The translations under genes were made by a program, and so were the position numbers. A stretch of 64,000 nucleotides of DNA. Source: Arthrobacter globiformis (lineage in GTDB: Bacteria; Actinomycetota; Actinomycetes; Actinomycetales; Micrococcaceae). Positions 49,862-58,282 of this stretch are shown piece after piece (positions within the stretch are counted from its first letter, which is position 1; every line of letters starts with the position of its first letter). Location: NCBI RefSeq assembly GCF_030817195.1, contig NZ_JAUSYZ010000001.1, positions 2,170,001 through 2,234,000 on the forward strand. Direction: 5' to 3'. Under the pieces are notes generated by a model. It saw only the letters and a list, made by a program, of their open reading frames with translations, had not been told where the DNA came from and made no database searches.

Positions 49862-50683
49862 ATGTCACAGCCGTCCCTGACCCTTCCTCCCACGGACCGG
49901 AAAGCTGTCCGCCGCCGGAGGCTCCTCGAACTGTTCGGCGCCGCGGCCATCGCCGCCACGTTCGTCTTCCTGGTCCTCACCCAGCCTGCCGACATTGCGG
50001 GCGGGCTCGGCAGCGTTTCCTCCCTCGTCGCGCTCGGTGGCTTCCTCCTCGGCGCCCTGCTGCTGATCGTGGGCGTGCTCCCCACCCTGCCCACGTCCAC
50101 CGTGGTGCTCATCCCCGTGGCCCTGGTCCTGAACATCGTGCTGGGACAGCTCATGGGCACCAGCGGACTGCCGTTCTACCTCGACTCCATCGGCACCGTA
50201 CTCATCGCCGTGTTGGCTGGACCTGCGGCCGGGGCCGCCACCGGTGCCCTGAGCAGCATCGTGTGGTCGTTCTTCAACCCGACGGTCCTGCCCTTCGCAG
50301 CGGGCGCCGCGCTGATCGGCTTCCTGGCCGGCGTGGCGGCACGGTACGGGCTGTTCCGCCGTTTCTACCTGGCCCCGGTTGCCGGCTTCGTCACGGGCAT
50401 CATCGCCGGCGTCGTGTCCGCACCGATTGCCGCTTTCGTCTTCGGCGGCACCTCAGGGGCGGGCACCGGCGCGATCGTCAGCGCCTTCCGGGCCATGGGC
50501 GACACCTTGCTGGCCGCCATCACCAAGCAGGCCCTGATCTCCGATCCCATGGACAAGGCCATCGTCTTCGCCATCGCGGCCATGCTGGTCTACGCCCTGC
50601 CGCGGCGCACCACGTTCCAGTTCCCGTTCGTCCGCCGCTTCCGCGTCCTGGCCGGCAGGGAGCCGGCCGCGCGGAATTCCTGA
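49862..50683 (+). CDS. ECF transporter substrate-binding (S) component
   Basis: A 273-residue membrane protein with about six segments that captures the substrate for an energy-coupling-factor importer. After a basic N-terminus (RKAVRRRRLLEL) come the hydrophobic segments. Conserved-looking stretches are PFYLDSIGTVLIAVLAGPAAGAATGAL (about 100-127), FFNPTVLPFAAGAALIG (about 137-153) and ISDPMDKAIVFAIAAMLVYALP (about 222-243). It does not look like BioY, ThiT, RibU or CbiM. It resembles unassigned S components that I associate with nucleoside hydrolase neighbours. It is followed by T and ATPase subunit genes. Confidence 0.78.
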   Translation: MSQPSLTLPPTDRKAVRRRRLLELFGAAAIAATFVFLVLTQPADIAGGLGSVSSLVALGGFLLGALLLIVGVLPTLPTSTVVLIPVALVLNIVLGQLMGTSGLPFYLDSIGTVLIAVLAGPAAGAATGALSSIVWSFFNPTVLPFAAGAALIGFLAGVAARYGLFRRFYLAPVAGFVTGIIAGVVSAPIAAFVFGGTSGAGTGAIVSAFRAMGDTLLAAITKQALISDPMDKAIVFAIAAMLVYALPRRTTFQFPFVRRFRVLAGREPAARNS

Positions 50684-50702
50684 CTCCGGGTCCGCCGGCC
50701 AG

Positions 50703-51491
50703 GTGTTCCCGCGCCTCAACCCGCTGACCACGCTGACGGCCGCCGTCACCGTCCTCGTTATTACGACGGCGGCCGCCAGTTGGGCGGTATCCCTCACCGT
50801 GGCAATCGGCGCAGTCCTGCTTGCCGTCGCCGCAGGCACCGTGCGGCGTGTCCTCGTGGCCTCGGCCGCCATCATTGTGCCGTTCTGGCTGTCGCTGCTG
50901 GTGATCCACGGCCTTTTCTTCCCGGAGGGGCGCAGCGTCCTGGCCAGCTGGGGCCCCGCCCGTGTCACTGCCGAGGGGTTGTCCTTCGCCCTGGAGATGG
51001 GTCTCCGCACCGCCGCCTTCGTCCTGGTGCTGATGGTGTTTTCCTTCAGTGTCAGGGTCCCGGAGCTGGTTGCCGCCCTGACTGCCCGCCGTGTCCCGCC
51101 GCAGGTCGGATACGTCCTGGCGTCCACGCTGCTGCTTGCCCCGCTGGTCGCCGCGCGGCTGGAGAAGGTCCGCCAGGCGCAGGAGTCGCGCGGGCTTGTG
51201 GTGGGCCCGGGGATTGGTAGCCGGGCTGCGGCCATCCGGCTGCAGATGGTCCCGCTGGTGCTGGGCCTGGTTCACGACGCCGGCATCAGGGCACAGGCCC
51301 TGGACGCCAGGGGGTTCAGGAGCGCCGGTCCGCGGACCAGCTACACGGAGGTCCGCGATTCAGCCGTGCAAGTTGCCTTCCGCATCGTGGCTATAGTGCT
51401 TGCGCTGGCGGCCGTGGGCTGGCGCATCGTCGAGTCGCTTTCGGCCGGGTCACTGGCTGCATTGTCCCTTTCAGGGGGTGGCCCCGGATGA
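50703..51491 (+). CDS. ecfT: ECF transporter transmembrane (T) component
   Basis: A 262-residue membrane coupling subunit. It has five or so hydrophobic segments (LTTLTAAVTVLVITTAAASWAV, VLVASAAIIVPFWLSLLVI, FVLVLMVFSFSV, LASTLLLAPLVAARL and a last one near 235-250). Both cytosolic coupling motifs expected of EcfT are present in the form QESRG (about 160-164) and DARGF (about 200-204), which contact the ATPases. The start is GTG 50703, 19 bp after the S component, without a strong ribosome site. It overlaps the ATPase gene by 4 bp (ATGA). Confidence 0.85.
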   Translation: MFPRLNPLTTLTAAVTVLVITTAAASWAVSLTVAIGAVLLAVAAGTVRRVLVASAAIIVPFWLSLLVIHGLFFPEGRSVLASWGPARVTAEGLSFALEMGLRTAAFVLVLMVFSFSVRVPELVAALTARRVPPQVGYVLASTLLLAPLVAARLEKVRQAQESRGLVVGPGIGSRAAAIRLQMVPLVLGLVHDAGIRAQALDARGFRSAGPRTSYTEVRDSAVQVAFRIVAIVLALAAVGWRIVESLSAGSLAALSLSGGGPG

Positions 51492-53059
51492 TCGCGGACA
51501 GGACTGCCGCAACCACGCTGCTGGCCTCCATTGGCTCATTTTCGTACCACGGCGATGCCAGCCCCGCGCTGCTTGGCGTGGAGATGGCGGCCGCGCCAGG
51601 CACCCTGACGGCCGTGCTTGGCGGATCCGGCAGCGGAAAATCCACCCTGGGACGGCTCCTGGCTGCCTGGCTCCTTGGCGGTCGGGACGGAACGCTGACC
51701 GGGAGCCTGCAGCTGGACGTGGCCGGGGATCCCGTCAGCAGCCGTCCGCTCTCCTTTACCGGAGCGCCGGATGACCCGCGGATCGATCCCGGGGCGTGGG
51801 CACGGCACGTCGGCTACGTGCCGCAGGACGCAGCGTCCATGCTGTCGGCGGTTCGCGGAACCGTGGAGGAGGAGCTCGCCTTCAGCCTGGAAAACCGCGG
51901 AGTTCCGCGCGCAGAGATGGAGCGCACCGTCGCCGGCATCGCCCGCGGGACGGGACTCGGGGGGCTCCTGCACCGGGATCCCGCAACTCTGTCCGGCGGC
52001 GAGCTGCGGCGCCTGGCTGTCGGCTGCGCCGTGGTGGACGGTCCTGGCATCCTGGTCCTCGACGAGCCGCTCGAGTCCCTGGACCAGGCCGGGATCCGGA
52101 CCGTGATGGAGCTGGTCCATGCCGAGCTGGCCCTGGGTACCGCCATTGTGGTGCTCAGCCAGCACGCCGACGTGCTGACCCGCGCCGCGGAGCGCTGGCT
52201 GGTACTGAAGGACGGGGAGGTGACGGCGGCGGGGCCGCCGGGCCGGATCCTGCAGGGTGAGGCGCTGGCCGAGTCCGGCGTCGTCGTCTCGAACCGGGAA
52301 CCGGAGCCGGACGCGGAGTCCGGGCCGACGCCTGCGCCGCCTGCGGTGTTGTCGTGTCCCGTGGTGGCGGCTGCTGCCGAGACCCCTGCGGCTTTGGAGC
52401 TGGCGAATGTCGCCTTCGGGTTCGGGGGACAGCCCGGCAGCGTGCCGTTGGAGGACTACATGCTCCTGGAGGATGTGGACATGCAGGTGATGCCCGGGGA
52501 AGTCGTGGCCGTGACCGGGCCCAACGGCGCCGGCAAGTCCACACTGCTCCGGCTCCTCAACGGCCTGTACCGGCCGCTTCGCGGTGATGTCCGGGTGGCC
52601 GGCGAGTCCATTGCCGGGGTTCCTACGGGTCTGGTGGCCCGCCGGCTGGGGCTCCTGTTCCAGCACCCTCATGACCAGCTGTTCGAGCGGACTGCGCTGC
52701 GGGAGGTGCTGTTTGGGCTGGACCGCCTTTTCGCTGCCGGGGCGCCGGAACGGGCAAGGGCAGCCCTCGCCGCTGTCGGCCTTGAAGCCAGCGAAAACGC
52801 CCACCCCCATGAGCTGCCGGCCTCAGGCCAGCGGCTACTGGCCCTTGCCACAGTCCTGGCGCGCGACCCGTCGGCGCTCGCGCTTGATGAACCCACCGTG
52901 GCCCTCGACGCCCATGGCCTGGAGCGGCTCACGGCCGCCGTCTCAGCGGCAGCCGGGCGCGGCGCCGCCGTCGTGATGGTGACGCACGACCTTGGGTTCG
53001 CGAGGGCCCACGCACACCGGCTGCTCAGGCTCGACGGCGGCCGGCTCCGGCCGCACTAA
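51488..53059 (+). CDS. ECF transporter double ATPase (EcfA1-EcfA2 fusion)
   Basis: A 523-residue protein with two ABC ATPase domains that power the importer. Domain 1 (about 5-260) has Walker A GGSGSGKSTLG (about 46), signature LSGGELRRLAV (about 163) and Walker B ILVLDEPLESLD. Domain 2 (about 300-523) has Walker A GPNGAGKSTLLR (about 344), the Q-loop LFQHPHDQLFE, and Walker B ALALDEPTVALD. Its signature is degenerate, LPASGQRLL instead of LSGGQ. Such asymmetry suggests that one composite ATP site is weak or regulatory. An Ala/Pro/Glu linker (about 265-300) joins the halves. Confidence 0.88.
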   Translation: MIADRTAATTLLASIGSFSYHGDASPALLGVEMAAAPGTLTAVLGGSGSGKSTLGRLLAAWLLGGRDGTLTGSLQLDVAGDPVSSRPLSFTGAPDDPRIDPGAWARHVGYVPQDAASMLSAVRGTVEEELAFSLENRGVPRAEMERTVAGIARGTGLGGLLHRDPATLSGGELRRLAVGCAVVDGPGILVLDEPLESLDQAGIRTVMELVHAELALGTAIVVLSQHADVLTRAAERWLVLKDGEVTAAGPPGRILQGEALAESGVVVSNREPEPDAESGPTPAPPAVLSCPVVAAAAETPAALELANVAFGFGGQPGSVPLEDYMLLEDVDMQVMPGEVVAVTGPNGAGKSTLLRLLNGLYRPLRGDVRVAGESIAGVPTGLVARRLGLLFQHPHDQLFERTALREVLFGLDRLFAAGAPERARAALAAVGLEASENAHPHELPASGQRLLALATVLARDPSALALDEPTVALDAHGLERLTAAVSAAAGRGAAVVMVTHDLGFARAHAHRLLRLDGGRLRPH

Positions 53060-53062
53060 GCG

Positions 53063-53110
53063 CGAACGTACACTTGAGGCCCCTGTTGCCGGGGCCCAAG
53101 TGTCCGTTCG
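53063..53110. terminator. Long palindromic hairpin between convergent genes
   Basis: A 20-21 bp inverted repeat with two or three mismatches/bulges: the CGAACG-T-ACACTTG outer part (53063-53076) pairs with CAAGTGT-C-CGTTCG (53097-53110), and GGCCCC pairs with GGGGCC around an 8-base centre. It occupies almost the whole 58-bp gap between the ECF ATPase gene and fadB and could terminate both. It may also be a copy of a dispersed repeat. Confidence 0.65.
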
Positions 53111-53117
53111 AGCTGCA

Positions 53118-55271
53118 TTAGGAGCGGGATGCCACGCCCGGGGGCAGGAACCGCCTGCCGTTGACGCGCTCCGAGGCCCCCACCCTGTCGAGGTACGGGG
53201 TGATCCCGCCCAGGAACATCGGCCAGCCGGCACCCAGGATCATGCACAGGTCGATGTCCTGGGGCGCTGCCACCACGCCCTCTTCGAGCATCAGCCCGAT
53301 CTCCTCGGCCAAGGCGTCCTGGGTCCGGCGCAGCACTTCCTCTGCGGTTGACGGTGTGCTGCCAAAGGACATCAGGGCCGCGGTGGCCGCGGGTATCTCC
53401 TGCGTACCGTCCGGCGTCGCGGACCACAGGGACCTGACGTTGTTGTCGACCAGTTTCTGCAGGTTCTGCGAGAGCGGGAACCGGTCGCCGAAGACCGCAT
53501 GCAGGGATTCCTGCACATGCTGGGCCACCGGCAGTCCCACCATGGCGAGGAGTGTGAACGGCGTCATGGGAAGTCCCATGGGGCGCAGCGCGGCATCCGC
53601 AACCTTGGCGGGCGTGCCCTCGTCGAAGGCGGCAGTGACTTCGCCCATGAGCCGCAGCAGGATCCGGTTCACCACGAACGCCGGGGCGTCTTTGACCAGC
53701 ACGGCCGTCTTTTTCAGGCCCCGGGCGAGTTCGAAAGCCGTGGCGAGCACGGCGTCGTCGGTCTTCGGTGCCCGGACGATTTCCAGCAGCGGCATGACGG
53801 CTACGGGATTGAAGAAATGGAAGCCCACCAGGCGCCCGGGGTGCTGCAGGCCCGCGGCCATGGCCGTCACGGACAGCGAGGAGGTGTTGGTGGCGAGGAT
53901 GCACTCCGGCGAGACGACGGCTTCAAGCTCGGCGAACACCTGCTTCTTGACGCTCAGTTCCTCGAACACCGCCTCGATGACGAAGTCGGCGTCTGCGAAC
54001 GGCTCCTTGGAAACTGACCCTGTTACGAGCGCCTTGGCCTTCGTGGCAACGTCGGTGGCCAGCCGGCCCTTCGCCACCAGCTTGTCCACCTCGTTGTGGA
54101 CATAGCCGACTCCCTTGTCCACCCGCTCCTGGTCGATGTCGGTCAGGACCACGGGAACCCCGAGCTGGCGCGCGAACAGCAGGGCGAGCTGGCTGGCCAT
54201 CAGGCCGGCGCCCACCACGCCGATCTTCGTGACGGGCCGGGCGAGCTCGCGGCCGGGGGCGCCGGCGGGCCGCTTGGCCCGTTTCTGCACGAGATCAAGG
54301 AAGGCATAGACGGTGGCACGGAACTCGTCGGTCTGCATGAGGCCTGCCAGCGTCTCGCATTCGAGTGCGGCAGACTCGGCCTGGGTCAGGGTGCGGTTCG
54401 CTGCCATGATGTTCAGCACCTCGGCCGGCGCGGGGGAGGCATTGGACGTCTTCGTTTCGACGTAGGCACGGCCCGCAGCCACGGCGTCCGCCCAGCGCGC
54501 GGCAACGGCCGGGTCGGCAGGATCGACGGCGGCGGGCCGTTCCGGTGCTGCGCCCGAAATAATGCCAGCGGCCCAGGCAACGGACTGCTCAAGGAAATTC
54601 TCCGGTGCGAACAGCGCATCCGCGATGCCGAGTTTGAAGGCTTCCGGGCCGGACAGTGTCCGGTTGTTGTTCAGCGGGTTCTCGATCATCACCTTCACCG
54701 CATTCTCCGGCCCGATCAGCCGCGGCAGCAGGTAAACGCCGCCCCATCCGGGCACCAGCCCCAGGAAGGCCTCGGGAAGTGCCAGCGCCCCGGCGCCGGT
54801 GGACACCGTGCGGTAGGTGGACTGCAGGGCGATCTCCAGTCCGCCGCCAAGGGCCACGCCGTTGATGAAGGCGAAGCTGGGAACGGCCAGGTTGGCTAGC
54901 GTGGCGTAGACCTCATGCCCGAGCTGCGCCATCCAGAGGCCGTGCTCCCGCTCCTGCAGGGAGGTGACCGCGGAGAGGTCGGCACCGGCTACAAAGCAGT
55001 CCGGCTTGCCCGTCACGCCCACCGCCGCAATCTCGCCTGCGGCCGCCCGCTCGCGCAAGCCTTCGAGGACGGATCCCAGTTCAACAAGGGTATTGGGGCC
55101 AAGCGTGGTCGGCTTGGAAGGGCCAAGACCGTTGTCCAAGGTAATCAGGGCAAGGATGCCCGGGCTGGCCTGGCCGTCGGCTGCCGGGAGTTGAATGTCC
55201 TGCACGGAGGAATGGGTGACCATCTCATCAGGGAAGAGATCGGCAAGCTTGCGGAAATCTGCGGCGCTCAT
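53118..55271 (-). CDS. fadB: Fatty-acid oxidation fusion: enoyl-CoA hydratase / 3-hydroxyacyl-CoA dehydrogenase
   Basis: The trifunctional-type alpha subunit of beta-oxidation. In 717 residues the N-terminal crotonase domain (about 25-210) has VAGADLSAV (about 95) and NGVALGGGLEIAL (about 135). The NAD-binding dehydrogenase domain begins with TKIGVVGAGLMASQLALLFARQLG (about 344) and includes IEAVFEELSVKKQVF and HFFNPVAVMPLLEIV (about 485). The C-terminal helical domains end near 710. Start ATG 55271 follows GAGGAG; the frame opens upstream at 55340 without a site. A perfect palindrome, GTTACTC-GT-GAGTAAC, 83 bp upstream is a probable operator. No thiolase partner gene is next to it here. Confidence 0.92.
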   Translation of the reverse strand: MSAADFRKLADLFPDEMVTHSSVQDIQLPAADGQASPGILALITLDNGLGPSKPTTLGPNTLVELGSVLEGLRERAAAGEIAAVGVTGKPDCFVAGADLSAVTSLQEREHGLWMAQLGHEVYATLANLAVPSFAFINGVALGGGLEIALQSTYRTVSTGAGALALPEAFLGLVPGWGGVYLLPRLIGPENAVKVMIENPLNNNRTLSGPEAFKLGIADALFAPENFLEQSVAWAAGIISGAAPERPAAVDPADPAVAARWADAVAAGRAYVETKTSNASPAPAEVLNIMAANRTLTQAESAALECETLAGLMQTDEFRATVYAFLDLVQKRAKRPAGAPGRELARPVTKIGVVGAGLMASQLALLFARQLGVPVVLTDIDQERVDKGVGYVHNEVDKLVAKGRLATDVATKAKALVTGSVSKEPFADADFVIEAVFEELSVKKQVFAELEAVVSPECILATNTSSLSVTAMAAGLQHPGRLVGFHFFNPVAVMPLLEIVRAPKTDDAVLATAFELARGLKKTAVLVKDAPAFVVNRILLRLMGEVTAAFDEGTPAKVADAALRPMGLPMTPFTLLAMVGLPVAQHVQESLHAVFGDRFPLSQNLQKLVDNNVRSLWSATPDGTQEIPAATAALMSFGSTPSTAEEVLRRTQDALAEEIGLMLEEGVVAAPQDIDLCMILGAGWPMFLGGITPYLDRVGASERVNGRRFLPPGVASRS

Positions 55272-55353
55272 TCTGTGGCTCCTCATTGAGACGGGCATGC
55301 GGTCCGTACCGGGACGGCGGGACCGGCCGGGACCGGGCATCGGCGAACCCCAC

Positions 55354-55369
55354 GTTACTCGTGAGTAAC
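55354..55369. promoter_or_regulatory. Operator-like palindrome upstream of fadB
   Basis: GTTACTC-GT-GAGTAAC, two exact 7-bp arms with a 2-bp centre, in the 139-bp gap between the fadB start and the RNase D stop. Its shape suits a TetR-family regulator of fatty-acid degradation; the regulator gene is not in the window. Confidence 0.6.
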
Positions 55370-55410
55370 ATGTGCTGCAACCGTCGCGGTGCCTGCCTCT
55401 GGCGCCAAGC

Positions 55411-56742
55411 CTACGCGGGGGTTTCCTTTGTCTCCCTGGCTTCCTTGGGCGGAAGCGGCTGGGGGTTGAGGAATGCCGAGGTGATCAGCGGCGCTACCAG
55501 CCCTACCTGCCATGGCCGGGCACCCAGCTCGCGCAGTTCGCCGGCGATGGCGGCTTCGCTGACGTCCGCCGGTGGCCGCCACGCGACGCGGCGGAGGTAG
55601 TCCGGGGTCAGCAGGTTTTCGAGCGGCAGCTTGAGCTCGTCCGCCTTTTCCTGCAGCAGCGGCCTGGCGGTCTGCAGCCGTTCGGCCGCGGCAAGGTCGC
55701 GGTCCGCCCAGACCCGCGGCGGCGGCGGGGCGTTCGTGGGCAAGTGGAGCGGCGGAAGGTCTTCGAGTGTCCGGGCCGCTGCGATGCACCGCAGCCAGCG
55801 CGGGGCCTCCCGCTGGGCTGCCCTGCCGTGGAACCCCTTGGTGCCGAGCAGTTGCGGTACGGTCGTGGGCATCGCCTTCGCGGCGGCGACGAGGGCAGAG
55901 TCGGGAATGAGCCGGCCGGGGGCGACGTCGCGCTTCTGGGCCAGGGTATCGCGTTCCAGCCACAGCTCCCGCACCGCGGCCAGCTGGCGGCGGTCCCTGA
56001 TCTGGTGGAGCCCGGACGTCTTGCGCCAGGGGTCCACTCTGGGCGCTGCGAGCCCTGCGGACAGGATCGCTGCGAACTCCTGCTCGGCGTATTCGAGTTT
56101 TCCGTCGGCTTCGAGCAGTTCGATGAGCTCCTCGCGCAGTTCCGTCAGAACTTCGACGTCGAGCGCTGCGTACCGGAGCCAGGGTTCCGGCAGGGGGCGG
56201 GTGGACCAGTCAGCCGCCGAGTGCTCCTTGGCGAGGCCGAAGCCGAGGAGCTGCTCGATCACGGCTGCAAGGCCGACGCGGGGAAGGCCTGCCAGGCGGG
56301 CTGCCAGTTCGGTGTCGAAAAGTTTGTCCGGCCACATGCCCAGTTCCGACAGGCAGGGCAGGTCCTGGCTGGCGGCGTGCAGGATCCATTCGACGCCGCG
56401 CAGGGCGTCGTTGATGATCCGCAGGTCCCCGAACGGCTCGGGGTCGATCAGCCAGGTTCCCGAACCTTCCCGACGGATCTGGACGAGGAAGGCGCGCTGC
56501 CCGTAGCGGAAGCCCGAGGCGCGCTCCGCGTCAACGCCGGCCGGGCCCGTGCCGGCGGCGATCGCGGCAGCGCAACGTTCCAGCCCGGACTGGGTTTCGA
56601 TGACCAGAGGCACGCCGTCGCGGGGGGAATCGAGATCGATGACAACGGGGACCCGGCTGTCAAAGCCTTCCACCGTTATGTGGGGTGTGGTTTCATCAGC
56701 CGGAGCGCCGGCTGTGGTGTTATCCGGAATTTGAGGGGTCAT
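55411..56742 (-). CDS. rnd: Ribonuclease D (DEDD exonuclease with HRDC domain)
   Basis: A 3'-5' exoribonuclease of the RNase D type, taking part in tRNA and structured-RNA maturation. In 443 residues the DEDD motifs are GVDAERASGFRYGQRAFLVQI (Asp71, Glu73), HAASQDLPCLSELG (about 131-144) and RYAALDVEVLTEL with the Tyr-x3-Asp pattern (about 200). The HRDC domain spans about 245-325, and a second, actinobacterial C-terminal helical region follows. The start is ATG 56742. In most actinobacteria DUF3000 is the direct neighbour; here the efeUOB operon lies between them. Confidence 0.92.
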   Translation of the reverse strand: MTPQIPDNTTAGAPADETTPHITVEGFDSRVPVVIDLDSPRDGVPLVIETQSGLERCAAAIAAGTGPAGVDAERASGFRYGQRAFLVQIRREGSGTWLIDPEPFGDLRIINDALRGVEWILHAASQDLPCLSELGMWPDKLFDTELAARLAGLPRVGLAAVIEQLLGFGLAKEHSAADWSTRPLPEPWLRYAALDVEVLTELREELIELLEADGKLEYAEQEFAAILSAGLAAPRVDPWRKTSGLHQIRDRRQLAAVRELWLERDTLAQKRDVAPGRLIPDSALVAAAKAMPTTVPQLLGTKGFHGRAAQREAPRWLRCIAAARTLEDLPPLHLPTNAPPPPRVWADRDLAAAERLQTARPLLQEKADELKLPLENLLTPDYLRRVAWRPPADVSEAAIAGELRELGARPWQVGLVAPLITSAFLNPQPLPPKEARETKETPA

Positions 56743-56793
56743 GATGACCCTAGTTTACCGGCAGCAGGCGCAAGGACGGTCCGGGGACGGCAC

Positions 56794-56821
56794 GCGCCGC
56801 CGTCGGAACCGACGGCGGCGC
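56794..56821. terminator. Perfect 13-bp hairpin downstream of efeB
   Basis: GCGCCGCCGTCGG (56794-56806) pairs exactly with 56809-56821. It lies about 95 bp beyond the efeB stop and 52 bp before the rnd start, a likely end of the efe transcript, although it lacks a T-run. Confidence 0.55.
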
Positions 56822-56865
56822 GGTGCTCATGGCACTCTGCATGGACGAAACTGTTTCCGGACAAC

Positions 56866-56922
56866 CACAGCCCGGCAAACACAGTCCAGGCGACACAGCC
56901 CGGGCAAACACAGCTCAGGTGA
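56866..56922. repeat. Four degenerate 14-15 bp tandem repeats at the end of efeB
   Basis: Each unit begins CACAG: CACAGCCCGGCAAA, CACAGTCCAGGCGA, CACAGCCCGGGCAAA and CACAGCTCAGGTGA. Units 1 and 3 and units 2 and 4 are closest, so the array looks like a duplicated pair. The last unit includes the efeB stop codon. Confidence 0.65.
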
Positions 56923-58282
56923 AGAGGCCTTCCCCGATGAAGCCGCCCTGCTTGACGCCCGGCGGCACGGCGAAGAGGCCGGACCCTGTGTGCTTGAGGT
57001 ACTCCAGGGCGAGGACGTCCTCCTTGGCCATGGTCATCTGCATCGGCACGTAGTGCGTCCGCGGGTCCTTGACGAAGGCAATGAAGAACAGCCCGGCGTC
57101 GAGGTGGCCCAGCCCGTCCGAACCATCGGTGTAGTTGTAGCCGCGGCGGAGCATCCGCACGCCGTCGTTCTGGTCCGCGTGGGCCAGCCGCACGTGCGCG
57201 TCCATGGCAATGAGCGGCTCGCCGTCGTTGCCCTTGATAGAGAAGTCAGGGGCGGTGAACTCCTTGCCGCCGGACAGCGGTGCGCCTTCTCCCTTGGTCC
57301 GGCCTATCAGGCCTTCCTGTTCGCGGAGCGAGGTGCGGTCCCAGATCTCGATGTGCATCCGGATGCGGCGCGACACCAGGTAGCTCCCGCCCTCCATCCA
57401 GGCTTCGCCTGCACGGGATCCGGCGCCGGCCCACACGTGCTCGTCGAGCAGGGCGGTGTCCTCGGCCTTGAGGTTGTTGGTCCCGTCCTTGAAGCCGAAG
57501 AGGTTGCGTGCGGTCGTCTGCGCGCGCGACGTCGACGACGTGCGGCCGAAGCCCAGCTGGGACCAGCGGACGCGGGCCTTGCCGAAGCCGATGCGGGCCA
57601 GGTTTCGGATGGCGTGCACCGCCACCTGGGGATCGTCGGCGCACGCCTGCACCACGATGTCGCCGCCGGTGCGGGCCGGCTCCAGCGCGTCGCCGGGGAA
57701 GTGCGGCAGATCGATCAGGGCATCGGGCCGCTTTCCGTCGAGGCCAAAGCGGGCCTTGCCGTCCTTTTCGAACAGGGAGGCACCAAAGCCAAACGTGATG
57801 GTGAGCCGGCCGGCCTCGAGGTCCAGCGCCTCGCCGGTGTCCTCCGGCGGGGCGTCGTACGGGCCGTCGACGGCGCCGGTGCTCCCGGTGGTCCGGCCGG
57901 CGGTCATGGCCTCTGCGGCGGCGGTCCAGTCCTTAAGGAGTTCGATGAGCGCCGTGCGGTTTTCGGTGGTGACGTCGAAGGCTGCCATGTGGAGGCGGTC
58001 CTGAGCAGCGGTGGTGATCCCCGCCTGCCGGTCACCGAAAAAGGGGATGACGGAATCGTTGGCAGCCGGGGGCGCTGCGGCGGCCGCCAGGGCGTCGTGG
58101 CCGAGCAGGCCGGCGGCGATTCCCGCCACCGCTCCCGCGCCGCCCACGCCGGCCAGTCCCAGAAGTCCTCGCCGGGACAGCCTGCGGTTAGCGCCGTCGG
58201 ACGTCTCCGCCGGCGCTGCGGAAGCGTCGGAGTGCGTGCCGGCAGGCGTCTGCTGGTCGCCGCCGAAGGGGCAGCCGCTCAC
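56915..58282 (-). CDS. efeB: Deferrochelatase / Dyp-type haem peroxidase EfeB
   Basis: The periplasm/exterior haem peroxidase of the EfeUOB iron system, which oxidises Fe(II) or releases iron from haem. In 455 residues a twin-arginine signal is clear: SRRGLLGLAGVGGAGAVAG (residues 36-54), directing folded export by Tat with its haem bound. The Dyp GXXDG motif is GFKDGTNN near 262, with the proximal haem histidine expected in DAHVRLAHADQND (about 365-377). The start is GTG 58282 overlapping the efeO stop (GTGA). It is the last gene of efeU-efeO-efeB. Confidence 0.94.
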   Translation of the reverse strand: MSGCPFGGDQQTPAGTHSDASAAPAETSDGANRRLSRRGLLGLAGVGGAGAVAGIAAGLLGHDALAAAAAPPAANDSVIPFFGDRQAGITTAAQDRLHMAAFDVTTENRTALIELLKDWTAAAEAMTAGRTTGSTGAVDGPYDAPPEDTGEALDLEAGRLTITFGFGASLFEKDGKARFGLDGKRPDALIDLPHFPGDALEPARTGGDIVVQACADDPQVAVHAIRNLARIGFGKARVRWSQLGFGRTSSTSRAQTTARNLFGFKDGTNNLKAEDTALLDEHVWAGAGSRAGEAWMEGGSYLVSRRIRMHIEIWDRTSLREQEGLIGRTKGEGAPLSGGKEFTAPDFSIKGNDGEPLIAMDAHVRLAHADQNDGVRMLRRGYNYTDGSDGLGHLDAGLFFIAFVKDPRTHYVPMQMTMAKEDVLALEYLKHTGSGLFAVPPGVKQGGFIGEGLFT

